Below, one piece after another: positions 1 through 11,182 of a stretch of 52,195 nt of DNA; the stretch's first letter is position 1, and every line of letters starts with the position of its first letter. The notes under the pieces were generated by a model. The model ran no database searches and was not told where the DNA came from. It worked only from the letters and a program-made list of their open reading frames with translations. The stretch is from Ruminococcaceae bacterium P7 (GTDB lineage: Bacteria > Bacillota > Clostridia > Oscillospirales > Acutalibacteraceae): the NCBI GenBank assembly GCA_900100595.1, contig FMUA01000009.1, positions 87,261 through 139,455 on the forward strand, read 5' to 3'. The position numbers and the translations under genes were made by a program.

Positions 1-238
1 ACGGGTGTTCATCAGACTTTTACTATTCCCATTTCTCGAGGATAAGTTTGGTGTTGTCAGTCTGTTATTCCGACGTTTCAATCAAAATTTCAATCCGACG
101 TTTCCAACTGAAATGGGATTCGTGCGAAAAGATGAACATGTGCCGCGAAAACGCGTTGCAGGAAAACAGCCGCCCCATAGTACGCGAAAAAAGTGCCCAC
201 CGGCACCCTGCTGTAATTAATTTGTAAATAAAATGTAG
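1..238. other. Left-edge non-coding stretch with an imperfect long inverted repeat
   Basis: I see no convincing gene here. A short open frame on the plus strand (5-220) has no ribosome binding site and an implausible composition. The visible structure is an inverted repeat: TGTTCATC (7-14) and CCCATTTC (28-35) are mirrored by GAAATGGG (110-117) and GATGAACA (132-139), with a TTTT/AAAA match between them. Two copies of CCGACGTTTC (70-79 and 95-104) lie inside. It could be the remains of a small mobile element end or a structured untranslated region. Confidence 0.4.
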
Positions 239-266
239 TTGTAATTTGCTGATAGTATGCTATAAT
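239..266 (+). promoter_or_regulatory. Sigma-A-type promoter for nrdR
   Basis: TTGTAA at 239-244 and TATAAT at 261-266 are separated by 16 bases. A strong Shine-Dalgarno (AGGGGGGA, 283-290) lies between this and the GTG start at 297. The -10 surroundings resemble those of the SRP RNA promoter at 23955-23983. Confidence 0.65.
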
Positions 267-296
267 TATTTTATGGAATTATAGGGGGGATATTCT

Positions 297-755
297 GTGA
301 AATGTCCGTATTGCAGCTATGAAGAAAGCAAGGTCATCGATTCACGTTCCGCGGATGACGGCGAGCGTATCCGCCGCCGCAGGGAGTGCCTGAAATGCGG
401 CAAGCGCTTCACGACGCATGAGGTGATCGAAACCGTTCCCATCGTTGTGGTCAAGCGCGACAAGTCCCGCGAGGTTTTTGACCGCAACAAGCTCACCGCA
501 GGTATTCTGAGAGCCTGCGAAAAGCGTCCCGTCTCGCTCAAGCAGATCGAGCAGATGGTCGACCGCATTGAAGCGAAAATCCAGAGTATGCTCGACCGCG
601 AGATCACGTCCATGCAGATCGGCGAGCTTGCGATGGAGGAGCTGAAAGCCGTTGACGAGGTCAGCTATGTCCGTTTCGCATCCGTTTACCGCCAGTTCAA
701 GGACATCAACACCTTTCTGGACGAGCTCAACAAGCTCCTTACCGAGAAACAATAA
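297..755 (+). CDS. nrdR: Transcriptional repressor NrdR
   Basis: NrdR is the zinc and ATP-cone repressor of ribonucleotide reductase genes; it senses dATP/ATP and binds NrdR boxes. The 152-residue length is typical. The N-terminal zinc ribbon has Cys3, Cys6, Cys31 and Cys34, followed by the basic RRRR stretch, and the ATP-cone domain covers roughly residues 49-139. The start is GTG at 297, six bases after a strong AGGGGGGA site. No ribonucleotide reductase gene is in the window, so its targets are elsewhere. It is transcribed alone, ending at a hairpin shared with the convergent rnhA. Confidence 0.96.
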   Translation: MKCPYCSYEESKVIDSRSADDGERIRRRRECLKCGKRFTTHEVIETVPIVVVKRDKSREVFDRNKLTAGILRACEKRPVSLKQIEQMVDRIEAKIQSMLDREITSMQIGELAMEELKAVDEVSYVRFASVYRQFKDINTFLDELNKLLTEKQ

Positions 756-769
756 CACATCAAAGGAAA

Positions 770-799
770 AAATCCGACTCGCTATGAGTCGGATTTTTT
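770..799. terminator. Bidirectional terminator between nrdR and rnhA
   Basis: A 10-bp perfect stem (AATCCGACTC 771-780 and GAGTCGGATT 786-795) with a 5-base loop has a T-run on the plus side and an A-run on the other. It can therefore end both convergent transcripts. Confidence 0.85.
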
Positions 800-800
800 G

Positions 801-1238
801 TCAGCTGTATTTCTGAGCTGCCGCGACGGCAAGGCGGTCGCAGCGTTCGTTTTCGGGATGACCCGCGTGCCCCTTGACCCAGTTGACCTCAACCTCATGC
901 TTCTCGCAGAGGTTGAGCAGCCGCTCCCAGAGGTCGGGATTGAGGGCTTTATCCTTCTTGTTGCGCATCCATCCCTGCGCGCGCCACTTCTTTGCCCATC
1001 CGAGCGTGAGGGCGTTGCAGACGTACTGCGAGTCGCTGTAGAGCTTGACACGGCACGGCTTCTTGAGCGCTTCGAGCGCGAAAATCACCGCGCAAAGCTC
1101 CATGCGGTTGTTGGTGGTGTTCGCTTCACCGCCCGAAAGCTCCTTTTCGTGTCCGTTATAGCGCAGCACCGCACCCCAGCCTCCGGGACCGGGATTGCCG
1201 CTGCACGCGCCGTCGGTAAAAACTTCAACCTGTTTCAT
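801..1238 (-). CDS. rnhA: Ribonuclease HI
   Basis: Cytosolic endonuclease that degrades the RNA strand of RNA-DNA hybrids. The 145-residue length matches the bacterial type I family. The catalytic carboxylates are visible: Asp9 in [15 protein letters not shown], Glu47 in NNRMEL, Asp69 in SDS and Asp134 in ERCDRLA, plus His124 in the KGHAGHPEN loop. The gene is convergent with nrdR and divergent from rnjA. The start at 1238 is the only ATG that keeps the full first beta strand. Confidence 0.96.
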   Translation of the reverse strand: MKQVEVFTDGACSGNPGPGGWGAVLRYNGHEKELSGGEANTTNNRMELCAVIFALEALKKPCRVKLYSDSQYVCNALTLGWAKKWRAQGWMRNKKDKALNPDLWERLLNLCEKHEVEVNWVKGHAGHPENERCDRLAVAAAQKYS

Positions 1239-1342
1239 GTGCCTCTCCTTTTGTTTTTCTCTCTATATTTTGCCACAAAAGGCGCATAATAACAAGCGGG
1301 CAGGAGAAATATGGAAAAAATATTTATTATTCCCGCAACGAC

Positions 1343-1372
1343 TTGACAGGACGGGCAAATTCGGGTTAAAAT
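1343..1372 (+). promoter_or_regulatory. Promoter for rnjA
   Basis: A consensus TTGACA (1343-1348) and TAAAAT (1367-1372) are spaced by 18 bases. A TATAAT at 1372-1377 also exists but would need a 23-base spacer. The leader to the GTG start at 1478 is about 100 bases. Confidence 0.65.
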
Positions 1373-1477
1373 ATAATGTAAATGTATGCTGGGAAAAGCA
1401 TATCTGAAACGGTCATTATCCTGTAAGGATTCACATATAGAACGGAAAAATCTTTAGAAATACGGAGGTAAACTTTC

Positions 1478-3262
1478 GTGAGTACAGACCGCAAAAAGAA
1501 AAATTACAAGCTCAGACAGAGCAGGTACTCAAAGAACACACCGCAGAAAGGACAGAAAAAGAGCCTCAGCCAGAAGAACGCGCAGAAGCCGAAGAAGACC
1601 GTGAAGCCTTCGGTCAAGGTATCGTTCCTCGGCGGACTCAACGAGATCGGCAAGAACATCACCCTGATCGAGTGCGAGGGCGATATGCTGATCATCGACT
1701 GCGGCATGGCGTTCCCCGACGGCGACATGCTGGGTGTGGATTTGGTCATCCCCGACTTCTCCTATATTGAGCAGAATGCCGATAAAATCAGGGGCATTGT
1801 CCTGACGCACGGTCATGAGGACCACATCGGAGGACTTCCCTTCCTGCTTTCGCGTGTCAATATCCCGCTTTACGGCACGCCGCTCACCCTCGGACTGGTG
1901 GGCAACAAGCTGCGTGAGCACAGCCTTTTCAACAAGACAAAGATGACGGTCGTCAACGCGGGCGACACGATCAGGCTCGGCTGCATGAGCGTCAAGTTCA
2001 TCCACGTCAACCACTCGATTCCCGACGCGGTCGCGTTCGCAATCCACACACCGGCGGGTACGATCGTCCACACGGGCGACTTCAAAATCGACTGCACGCC
2101 CATTCTCGGGGAAACGATCGACCTCTCGAGCTTCGCAAAGGTCGGCGACGAGGGCGTTCTCGCGCTTCTCGCGGAGAGCACCAACGCCTCGCGTCCGGGC
2201 TATACGCGCACCGAGATGATGGTGTCCGACAGCCTGAACATGCTGTTCAGCAAGGCGGAGCAGTACCGCATCATCATCGCGACCTTCGCGTCCAACGTCA
2301 ACCGCGTGCAGCAGATTATCAACACCGCGCACAAGTACGGCAGAAAGGTCGCTTTCTCAGGCAGAAGCATGGTCAACTACATGGAGGTCGCCAAGAAGCT
2401 CGGCTATCTCAACATTCCCGAAAATATCCTGATCGACCTCGATATGCTCGACAAATATCCGCGCGAGCAGATCGTCCTCGTGACGACAGGCTCACAGGGT
2501 GAGCCGATGAGCGCCCTGTCGCGCATGGCGTATTCCGACCACCGCAAGGTGATGGTCGGGGAGGGCGATTTCATCATCATCTCCGCCAACCCCATCCCCG
2601 GCAACGAAAAGACCGTCGGCAACGTCGTCGACGAGCTGCTCAAAAAGGGCTGCAAGGTCATCTATGAATCCATGTACGACGTGCATGTTTCGGGTCACGC
2701 CTGTCAGGAGGAGCTCAAGCTCATCCACAGGCTCGTCAAGCCGAAATTCTTCATTCCCGTTCACGGCGAGCAGAAGCACCTGCGCAAGCACGCCGAGCTT
2801 GCGGAATTTCTGGGAATGGAGCGCAAGAATATCTATATCGGCGACGTCGGCAGCACCGTCGAGCTGAATCAGGACTACATGAAGGAGCTTTCTCCCGTAC
2901 CCGCGGGCAAGGTATTTGTGGACGGTCTCGGCGTCGGCGACGTCGGAAGCATCGTCCTCCGCGACAGAAAGCATCTCGGTCAGGACGGTCTGATCATCAT
3001 TGTCGCTTCTCTCGACGTCTACGACGGTCACGTCATCAGCGGTCCCGACGTGGTATCGCGCGGATTTGTCTATGTGCGCGAGAGCGAGACGCTGCTCGAC
3101 GAGGTGCGCAAGCTCGCTCTTGACATCCTCGAGGACTGCGCCGAGAAGAATATTCACGAGTGGGGCATCATCAAGAACCGCATCAAGGACGAGATATCCA
3201 AGCTGATTGCCCAGAGAACCCGCCGTGCCCCGATGATCCTTCCCATCCTCCAGGAGGTATAA
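1478..3262 (+). CDS. rnjA: Ribonuclease J
   Basis: RNase J is a metallo-beta-lactamase/beta-CASP ribonuclease with endonuclease and 5'-3' exonuclease activity, central to mRNA decay and rRNA maturation in Firmicutes. The zinc-binding motif HGHEDH is at residues 111-116, and the HVSGHA and PVHGE motifs follow further on. The protein has 594 residues, longer than B. subtilis RNase J1 because of a lysine-rich, low-complexity N-terminal extension of about 45 residues, which may bind RNA. The start is GTG at 1478 after GGAGG (1464-1468). The gene is followed 65 bases later by gdpP, probably co-transcribed. Confidence 0.95.
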   Translation: MSTDRKKKNYKLRQSRYSKNTPQKGQKKSLSQKNAQKPKKTVKPSVKVSFLGGLNEIGKNITLIECEGDMLIIDCGMAFPDGDMLGVDLVIPDFSYIEQNADKIRGIVLTHGHEDHIGGLPFLLSRVNIPLYGTPLTLGLVGNKLREHSLFNKTKMTVVNAGDTIRLGCMSVKFIHVNHSIPDAVAFAIHTPAGTIVHTGDFKIDCTPILGETIDLSSFAKVGDEGVLALLAESTNASRPGYTRTEMMVSDSLNMLFSKAEQYRIIIATFASNVNRVQQIINTAHKYGRKVAFSGRSMVNYMEVAKKLGYLNIPENILIDLDMLDKYPREQIVLVTTGSQGEPMSALSRMAYSDHRKVMVGEGDFIIISANPIPGNEKTVGNVVDELLKKGCKVIYESMYDVHVSGHACQEELKLIHRLVKPKFFIPVHGEQKHLRKHAELAEFLGMERKNIYIGDVGSTVELNQDYMKELSPVPAGKVFVDGLGVGDVGSIVLRDRKHLGQDGLIIIVASLDVYDGHVISGPDVVSRGFVYVRESETLLDEVRKLALDILEDCAEKNIHEWGIIKNRIKDEISKLIAQRTRRAPMILPILQEV

Positions 3263-3327
3263 GCGGGGAGGTTCACTCACCACGCGGAGGCGTTTTGCTT
3301 CCGTGAAACAGAACAGAAGGAATATAC

Positions 3328-5277
3328 ATGAGAAAGAAACACTGGATGTTGTCGCCGTGGTTTATTATCTTCGCGGCAGTCATGCTGCTGATGACGACGA
3401 TTTCCGCCAACTACAATATGGCCGTCTTTTATACGGAGCTGGGCGTCACCATAGCCGCTACGGCGGTGGTGTTTGTGCTGAGCCTGCGCTTCAGCGCCTA
3501 TATCCGCGGCATCGTCAAGAGCACCGCCGACAGGATCGACGGCGTCGACCGCGAGTATCTGGAGCGGTATAAATATCCCGTCGCGGTCGTGGGACCCGAA
3601 GGCGATATCGCGTGGTGCAACGCGCGCTTCCGCAAGGCGATCGGAGGGCGCAGTCCCGAGGGCGACCACATCAACAACTATATATCCGGCTACGACTACG
3701 GCGATATTATCGACAGCGACGGCATCGACGTCGCCGTCGACGGCAGGGAATTTACCGTTTACTGCATGTCGGCGGATAACGCGGCGGTCTGCCACTTCAT
3801 CGAAAACACCTACTATAAAAGCACGGTGCGCGAGTACCACGCGTCCATTCCGTGCGTAGCGCTGATCACCTTTGACAACGCCGAGGACTTTGTGACAAGC
3901 TCCGAGGAGTATTACTCCACCGTCGCGATCTCGCTGGAGGCGAATCTCCAGCGCTGGGCGAACGAGTATCAGGCGATGTACAAGAAAATCAGCAACAACC
4001 GCTATATGATCATCTTCCGCGACGCCGATATCGACAAGATCGTGTCGCAGCGGTTCCCGATTCTCAAGGACGTCCGCTCCATCGGCACAGCCCGTCATAT
4101 CGCGACGATTTCCGTCGGACTGGCGAGAGGCTGCAAGACCGTCCGCGAGTCGGAGCTGAACGCCCGGAAAGCGCTTGAAATGGCGCTCGGACGCGGCGGC
4201 GACCAGGTCGCGATCATTAAGGACAACGCCTATGAGTTCTTCGGCGGCACCGCGGCGGCGGCGGAAAAGGTCAGCAAGGTGCGCATGCGCGTCATTGCCA
4301 ACGCGATCAGCCGCGCCGTTTCCGACGCGGATAAGGTCTATATCATGGGACACCGCTTTTCCGACCTCGACTGCGTGGGCGCGGCGATCGGCATGCAGTG
4401 CATCATGGAAAAGACCTTCAAGCGCTACTGCAAGGTCGTCGTCAACAAGGAGACCTCTATGGCGCGTCAGCTGATCGACTATGTGGACGAGAAGCTGGAA
4501 AACCCCATCTTCACGACGCCCGACGACGCCGTGCGCAACGCGACGCCCAAGTCCCTGCTGATTATCGTGGATACCCATATCGCCGCCTCTCTCGAGAGCC
4601 GCGAGCTCTATGAGAAGTGCAAGCGCGTGGTGGTCATCGACCATCACCGCAAGGCGGTCAATTACATAGACAACGCGCTGGTGTTCTGTCACGAGCCGTC
4701 CGCGTCCTCCGCCTCCGAGATGTGCAGCGAGATCATCAGCTATCTCGACGATAAGCCGCTCGGCTTTATTCAGGCGGACGCGCTGCTCGCGGGCATCATG
4801 CTCGACACCAAGAATTTTGTGCTCAAAACGGGCGTGCGCACCTTTGAGGCGGCGGCGTACCTGAGGCGCAAGGGCGCGAATACGCTGACTGTCAAGGAGA
4901 TGTTCTCGGGCAGCATCGACACCTACCGCGAGAAGGTAGAGATCGTCGTGCGCAGCGAGGTCTACCGCGCCTGCGCGATCTCCACCTCCGACAAGCTCAC
5001 CGATGACATCCGTCTTGCGGCGGCGCAGGCTGCCGACGAGATGCTGACGCTCAAGGGCATTTCCGCCTCCTTTGTCATCTTCGGAGACAAGGAGAAAATC
5101 AATATCTCCGCGCGGAGCTACGGACGCGTCAACGTCCAGCTCATCATGGAGAAAATGGGCGGCGGCGGTCATCAGACGATGGCGGCGACCCAGCTCTACA
5201 ACACCAATCTCGAGGACGCGCGCAAGCAGCTGACCGAAGCGATCGACGCCGTGCTCGACTACGCGGAGAAGGAATAA
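3328..5277 (+). CDS. gdpP: Cyclic-di-AMP phosphodiesterase GdpP (DHH family)
   Basis: GdpP hydrolyses cyclic di-AMP to pApA at the membrane, affecting potassium and cell-wall homeostasis. The 649-residue order is typical: two N-terminal membrane helices (about residues 10-25 and 35-55), a PAS-like domain (about 80-165), a degenerate GGDEF domain with SNNRY where active enzymes have GGDEF, then the DHH phosphoesterase core (MGHRFSDLDCVGA near 341 and VVIDHHRK near 434) and a DHHA1 domain ending in GGGGHQ (near 611). It precedes rplI and dnaB, the same order as in B. subtilis. The start follows AGAAGGAAT. Confidence 0.95.
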   Translation: MRKKHWMLSPWFIIFAAVMLLMTTISANYNMAVFYTELGVTIAATAVVFVLSLRFSAYIRGIVKSTADRIDGVDREYLERYKYPVAVVGPEGDIAWCNARFRKAIGGRSPEGDHINNYISGYDYGDIIDSDGIDVAVDGREFTVYCMSADNAAVCHFIENTYYKSTVREYHASIPCVALITFDNAEDFVTSSEEYYSTVAISLEANLQRWANEYQAMYKKISNNRYMIIFRDADIDKIVSQRFPILKDVRSIGTARHIATISVGLARGCKTVRESELNARKALEMALGRGGDQVAIIKDNAYEFFGGTAAAAEKVSKVRMRVIANAISRAVSDADKVYIMGHRFSDLDCVGAAIGMQCIMEKTFKRYCKVVVNKETSMARQLIDYVDEKLENPIFTTPDDAVRNATPKSLLIIVDTHIAASLESRELYEKCKRVVVIDHHRKAVNYIDNALVFCHEPSASSASEMCSEIISYLDDKPLGFIQADALLAGIMLDTKNFVLKTGVRTFEAAAYLRRKGANTLTVKEMFSGSIDTYREKVEIVVRSEVYRACAISTSDKLTDDIRLAAAQAADEMLTLKGISASFVIFGDKEKINISARSYGRVNVQLIMEKMGGGGHQTMAATQLYNTNLEDARKQLTEAIDAVLDYAEKE

Positions 5278-5324
5278 CACAAATCACCACCTGTCACTAT
5301 CATTTTGAAAAGGAAGGATAATAT

Positions 5325-5768
5325 ATGAAAGTCATTCTCTTACAGGACATCAAGGCGCTCGGCAAGAAGGGCGAGCTTGCGGAGGTTTCCGAGGGCTACG
5401 GCAGAAACTACCTCCTGCCCAAGAAGCTCGCGAAGGAAGCCAACGCGCAGGCGATGAATGAATACAGAAACGCGGAGAACTCCAAGAATTTTAAAATTGC
5501 GTCCGCAAAGGCGGAGGCGGAGAAGAGCAAGCAGGCTCTCGAGGGCAAGATCCTCCGCATGAAGGCGAACGGCAACAACGGCAGACTGTTCGGCAGCGTG
5601 ACCTCCAAGCAGATCGCCGAGGAGATCAGAAAGCAGTACGGCATCAACGTCGACAAGCGCAAGGTAGTGCTCGACCGTGACATCAAGGAATTCGGCACCT
5701 ACAAGGCGGAGGTCAAGCTCTACACGGGCATCTCCGCGATGATCGACGTGCAGGTAGGCGAAGCGTAA
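5325..5768 (+). CDS. rplI: 50S ribosomal protein L9
   Basis: Structural protein of the large ribosomal subunit. The 147 residues begin with the canonical MKVILLQDIKALGKKGELAEV and the glycine-rich YGRNYLLPKK segment that binds 23S rRNA, followed by the long connecting helix and the C-terminal domain (GSVTSKQIAEEI...VDKRKV). It has a good Shine-Dalgarno (AAAGGAAGG) and is followed after 2 bases by dnaB, so translation is probably coupled. Confidence 0.97.
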   Translation: MKVILLQDIKALGKKGELAEVSEGYGRNYLLPKKLAKEANAQAMNEYRNAENSKNFKIASAKAEAEKSKQALEGKILRMKANGNNGRLFGSVTSKQIAEEIRKQYGINVDKRKVVLDRDIKEFGTYKAEVKLYTGISAMIDVQVGEA

Positions 5769-5770
5769 GC

Positions 5771-7141
5771 ATGGCGGACAGCGGTTTTTCAACGGACTTC
5801 GGCACGCTGCCCTATGACGCGCGCGCCGAGCAGGCGGTGCTGGGAGCCGCTCTGATTCGCAGCTCCGTCTTTGACGAGGTGCTTGACTTCATCAAGTCGC
5901 CCGATTATTTCTATCAATCCATACACAAGCGCATTTTCGAGGAAATGCTGCTGATGGTAAACAGCGGCGTTCCGATCGACCCCGTTCTGCTGATCGACCG
6001 TCTGCGCGGCGACAGCGACTATGAAAACAGCGGCGGTCAGGAATATATCATCAACCTCGCGGACGCCTGTCCCGCGCCGAGCAACGCGAAGTATTACGCG
6101 CAGATCGTCTCGGATAAATACAAGCTCAGACGGCTGATCACCGCCTCCCGCGCGATCATCGACGACGCGACCGAGCAGGCGGAGAACACCTCGCTGATTC
6201 TCGACGCGGCGGAGCAAAGGCTCTTTGACATCCGCAGCGAGGGCGAGGTCAAGGGACTCGAGCGCATCAGCTCGGTCATTCTGCAGACCTTCGACCGCCT
6301 CGACGACCTCAACAGCGAGGCGGACAGCAATACCCGCGCGATTCCCACGGGCATCGGCGACCTCGACCGCATGATCACAGGGCTGAACCGCTCCGACCTG
6401 ATCATTCTCGCGGCGCGTCCCGGTATGGGAAAGACGAGCTTCGCGCTCAATATCGCGCGCAACGTTGCCTGTCAGGCGAAGAAAACCGTCGCGTTTTTCT
6501 CGCTCGAAATGTCCAAGGAGCAGCTCGCGAGCCGTCTGCTCTCCTCGGAGGCGATGGTCGGCGGAACCAAGCTGCGCACGGGCAAGCTCACCGACGAGGA
6601 ATGGCAGCGCCTGATTCCCGCGAGCGACGTGCTCAAAAACGCCGATATGTACCTCGACGACACCTCCACCATCACCATCACCGAAATGAAGGCGCGCCTG
6701 AGACGGCTCAAGCAGGTAGATCTGGTGGTGATCGACTATCTCCAGCTGATGGCGAGCGGCAGGCGGATCGACAACCGCGTGCAGGAAATCTCCGCCATCA
6801 CCCGAAACCTCAAAATCATGGCGAAGGAGCTTAACGTCCCGATCATCACGCTCTCGCAGCTTTCCCGTGCCTCGGAGCAGCGCACGGGCGACCACAGACC
6901 GCAGCTCTCCGACCTGAGAGATTCGGGTTCGATCGAGCAGGACGCGGATATCGTGCTGTTCCTCTTCCGCGAGGGCTACTACGACCGCGAGAACGGCGAG
7001 GAAAACGCGCCGCAGGCGGACGTCAACGCGGGCGAATGCATCGTCGCGAAGAACCGTCACGGCGAAACCAGCACTGTCAAGCTGCATTGGCAGGGCGAAT
7101 TCATGCGCTTCACGGGCGTGGAGCGGTCGCGTGACCAATAA
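5771..7141 (+). CDS. dnaB: Replicative DNA helicase
   Basis: Hexameric 5'-3' helicase of the replication fork (called DnaC in B. subtilis). The 456-residue protein has the N-terminal DnaG-interaction domain (residues 12-115), a linker, and the RecA-like core with Walker A ARPGMGKTS at 215-223 and Walker B VDLVVIDYLQ at 316-325. The SGSIEQDAD segment and the conserved basic finger region are also present. No intein is visible. It starts 2 bases after rplI and overlaps the tilS start by 11 bases. Confidence 0.97.
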   Translation: MADSGFSTDFGTLPYDARAEQAVLGAALIRSSVFDEVLDFIKSPDYFYQSIHKRIFEEMLLMVNSGVPIDPVLLIDRLRGDSDYENSGGQEYIINLADACPAPSNAKYYAQIVSDKYKLRRLITASRAIIDDATEQAENTSLILDAAEQRLFDIRSEGEVKGLERISSVILQTFDRLDDLNSEADSNTRAIPTGIGDLDRMITGLNRSDLIILAARPGMGKTSFALNIARNVACQAKKTVAFFSLEMSKEQLASRLLSSEAMVGGTKLRTGKLTDEEWQRLIPASDVLKNADMYLDDTSTITITEMKARLRRLKQVDLVVIDYLQLMASGRRIDNRVQEISAITRNLKIMAKELNVPIITLSQLSRASEQRTGDHRPQLSDLRDSGSIEQDADIVLFLFREGYYDRENGEENAPQADVNAGECIVAKNRHGETSTVKLHWQGEFMRFTGVERSRDQ

Positions 7142-8405
7142 GGCGGCGCGTGACTGCGCGCGCTTCGGACTGCTGGAAACGGGAGACAGCGTGATCGCCG
7201 CGCTCTCGGGCGGCGCGGATTCCGTCGCGCTGCTGCACTTTCTTTATTCGATAAAAGAACAATACAACCTGACGCTCTACGCCGCCCACCTTCATCACGG
7301 CATCCGCGGCGACGAAGCGCAGAGGGACGAGAATTTCTGTAAAATTCTCTGTGAGAAATATAATATTCCGCTTTTCTGCCGTCACCGCAACATTCCCGCG
7401 CTTGCGAGGGAGCGCGGTATCAGCGAGGAGCTGTGCGGCAGACAGGAGCGCTACGCGTTCTTTGAGGAGCTGGCAGAGACGCACAACGCGAAAATCGCGC
7501 TGGCGCATACCGCATCCGACAACGTCGAGACGCTTCTCTTCAACCTCAGCCGCGGTTCCTCTCTCAACGGCGCGTGCGCGATCGTGCAGAAGCGCGGGAA
7601 TATCATCCGTCCGCTGCTTTCCTGCACGCGCGCGGAGATAGAAGCCTACTGCGACGCGCATCATCTGAGCTTTATGACGGACAGCACCAACCTCAGCGAC
7701 GACTACACGCGCAACAAAATCCGTCATCATGCGGTTCCCGTGCTCAGGGAGCTGAATCCCGACCTCGAGGGCGCAATGCTGCGCTTTTCGCGTGATATGA
7801 GCGAGGTCGGCGCGTATCTGACGCGGCAGGCGGAGAAAGCGTTGTCAGACGCGCAGAGCGACTACGGATACCGCGCGGAATCGCTGCTCGGCTGCGATAT
7901 CGCCGTTTTGAAAGCGGCACTGATTCTTCTGATAAAGAAATATAATATCATGCCCACCCACCAAAGAGTCGATTTATTGCTGGAGATCCTGCAAAACGGC
8001 GGTGCGGTGGAGCTTGACAAATCGCATACCTTTGTATGTGACCGCGGCTTGCTGCGGATGAGAACCGCGGCAGGGGAGAGCTTTGCGCTTGCGTTCGACA
8101 AGCCGATGCGTTTTTCCTGCGACGGCGAAGAATACGCCGTCAGCGCGGATAACTCCTTATTTGAAAACAAATCCCTGACCTTCCGCAACCGACGTGAGGG
8201 CGACTCCTTTTCTTTCCAAAAAAGAAAAATAGCCAAACCTCTCGGTAAGGCGCTGCGTGAGATCGATCTGCCGCGTGAGCGGCGTGACCGCGTGCTCTGC
8301 CTGTGCGAGGACAGCGTCGTGCTGTGGTGCGAGCCGCTCGGCTGGTCGGAGCAGGGTAAAATATATCAACAGACCCAACATTTATCCATTGAAAAACTGC
8401 AGTAA
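7131..8405 (+). CDS. tilS: tRNA(Ile)-lysidine synthetase
   Basis: TilS converts cytidine-34 of the CAU-anticodon isoleucine tRNA to lysidine, an essential decoding step. The PP-loop signature SGGADS is at residues 26-31, with the AAHLHHGIRG motif after it and a C-terminal TilS substrate-binding domain (about 330-420). The 424-residue length fits. The proposed start is GTG at 7131, overlapping dnaB and with only a weak GGAG at 7120-7123, so a slightly different start is possible. It sits before hpt and ftsH, the same tilS-hpt-ftsH order as in Bacillus. Confidence 0.93.
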   Translation: MTNKAARDCARFGLLETGDSVIAALSGGADSVALLHFLYSIKEQYNLTLYAAHLHHGIRGDEAQRDENFCKILCEKYNIPLFCRHRNIPALARERGISEELCGRQERYAFFEELAETHNAKIALAHTASDNVETLLFNLSRGSSLNGACAIVQKRGNIIRPLLSCTRAEIEAYCDAHHLSFMTDSTNLSDDYTRNKIRHHAVPVLRELNPDLEGAMLRFSRDMSEVGAYLTRQAEKALSDAQSDYGYRAESLLGCDIAVLKAALILLIKKYNIMPTHQRVDLLLEILQNGGAVELDKSHTFVCDRGLLRMRTAAGESFALAFDKPMRFSCDGEEYAVSADNSLFENKSLTFRNRREGDSFSFQKRKIAKPLGKALREIDLPRERRDRVLCLCEDSVVLWCEPLGWSEQGKIYQQTQHLSIEKLQ

Positions 8406-8416
8406 GGGGTGCTATT

Positions 8417-8956
8417 ATGTTACACAAGGACGTGGATTCCGTATTGATTTCGCAGGAGAAACTTGAAAAGATTGTGAAGTCTCTTGCAAAACAGATTGAA
8501 AAAGATTATAATGACAAAGAGTTTATGATGATCGGTCTGCTCAAGGGCAGCGTCGTGTTCATGGCGGATCTCATGAAGAAAATCAACCTCGACTTCCCGA
8601 TCGATTTCATCGTCGCCTCCAGCTACGGCAGCGGCACCGAAAGCTCGGGCAGAGTCAAGATCGTCAGCGACCTCACCCTGCCCGTCACGGGCAAGGACGT
8701 CCTCATCGTGGAGGACATCGTCGACTCGGGCAACACCCTCAACTTTGTCATGAACTATCTGATGACAAAGGGCTCGAATTCCGTCAGAATCTGCACCCTC
8801 TGCGACAAGCCTGACAGGCGGAAGGTGCCCATCACCGTCGACTACTGCGGAACCGAGATCCCCGACGAATTCATCGTCGGCTACGGTCTCGACTACGACG
8901 AAAAGTACCGCAACCTGCCCTATATCGGCATTCTCAAGCGTTCGGTTTATGAATAA
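8417..8956 (+). CDS. hpt: Hypoxanthine phosphoribosyltransferase
   Basis: Purine salvage enzyme that makes IMP or GMP from hypoxanthine or guanine and PRPP. The 179-residue protein has the PRPP-binding motif VLIVEDIVDSGNT at residues 95-107, the flexible loop around SSYGSGTESSG (68-78) and the C-terminal PDEFIVGYGLDYDE motif. It begins 11 bases after tilS, with GGGG upstream. A purine permease is encoded separately at 16848-18233 and could supply its substrate. Confidence 0.96.
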   Translation: MLHKDVDSVLISQEKLEKIVKSLAKQIEKDYNDKEFMMIGLLKGSVVFMADLMKKINLDFPIDFIVASSYGSGTESSGRVKIVSDLTLPVTGKDVLIVEDIVDSGNTLNFVMNYLMTKGSNSVRICTLCDKPDRRKVPITVDYCGTEIPDEFIVGYGLDYDEKYRNLPYIGILKRSVYE

Positions 8957-9047
8957 CGGATACCCCATTGCGGGTAGTTCGGTGTTTTTCCATAAATACA
9001 GCCCTTGCGCCTGCGCAAAGGCAATCTATCAAGGAGTGTGAAACAAT

Positions 9048-11069
<2,022 letters not shown>

Positions 11070-11079
11070 TAAACAATAT

Positions 11080-11112
11080 TGTGGGAACAGCGGAACCTGT
11101 TCCCACATTTTT
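11080..11112 (+). terminator. Terminator after ftsH
   Basis: A 10-bp perfect stem (TGTGGGAACA 11080-11089 with TGTTCCCACA 11098-11107) with an 8-base loop is followed by TTTTT. It ends the rnjA/gdpP-to-ftsH transcription unit. Confidence 0.88.
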
Positions 11113-11120
11113 ACACAAGG

Positions 11121-11164
11121 CGGAAGCTTTGGAATACGATGGTATACGACCGTAGAAGCTTCCG
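11121..11164. repeat. Nested palindromic element before uvrA
   Basis: CGGAAGCTT (11121-11129) pairs with AAGCTTCCG (11156-11164), and inside is a 20-base imperfect palindrome centred on GTATAC (11142-11147). The inner word TACGACCGTA also occurs in the 40-bp repeats at 14141-14252, so the two regions are probably related. There is no T-run, so it is not an obvious terminator. Confidence 0.6.
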
Positions 11165-11182
11165 ATAACGCGGTACGAAAAT

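Noticed and set aside
3277..5280. 667-residue open frame on the minus strand over gdpP
   Set aside because: It is a mirror frame of a well-supported gene in GC-rich DNA, has no ribosome binding site and is rich in Arg/Asp/Val/His as expected for such shadows. The same applies to the long antisense frames at 5789-7138, 9828-11189, 12269-13438, 33584-36313 and 37289-39550.
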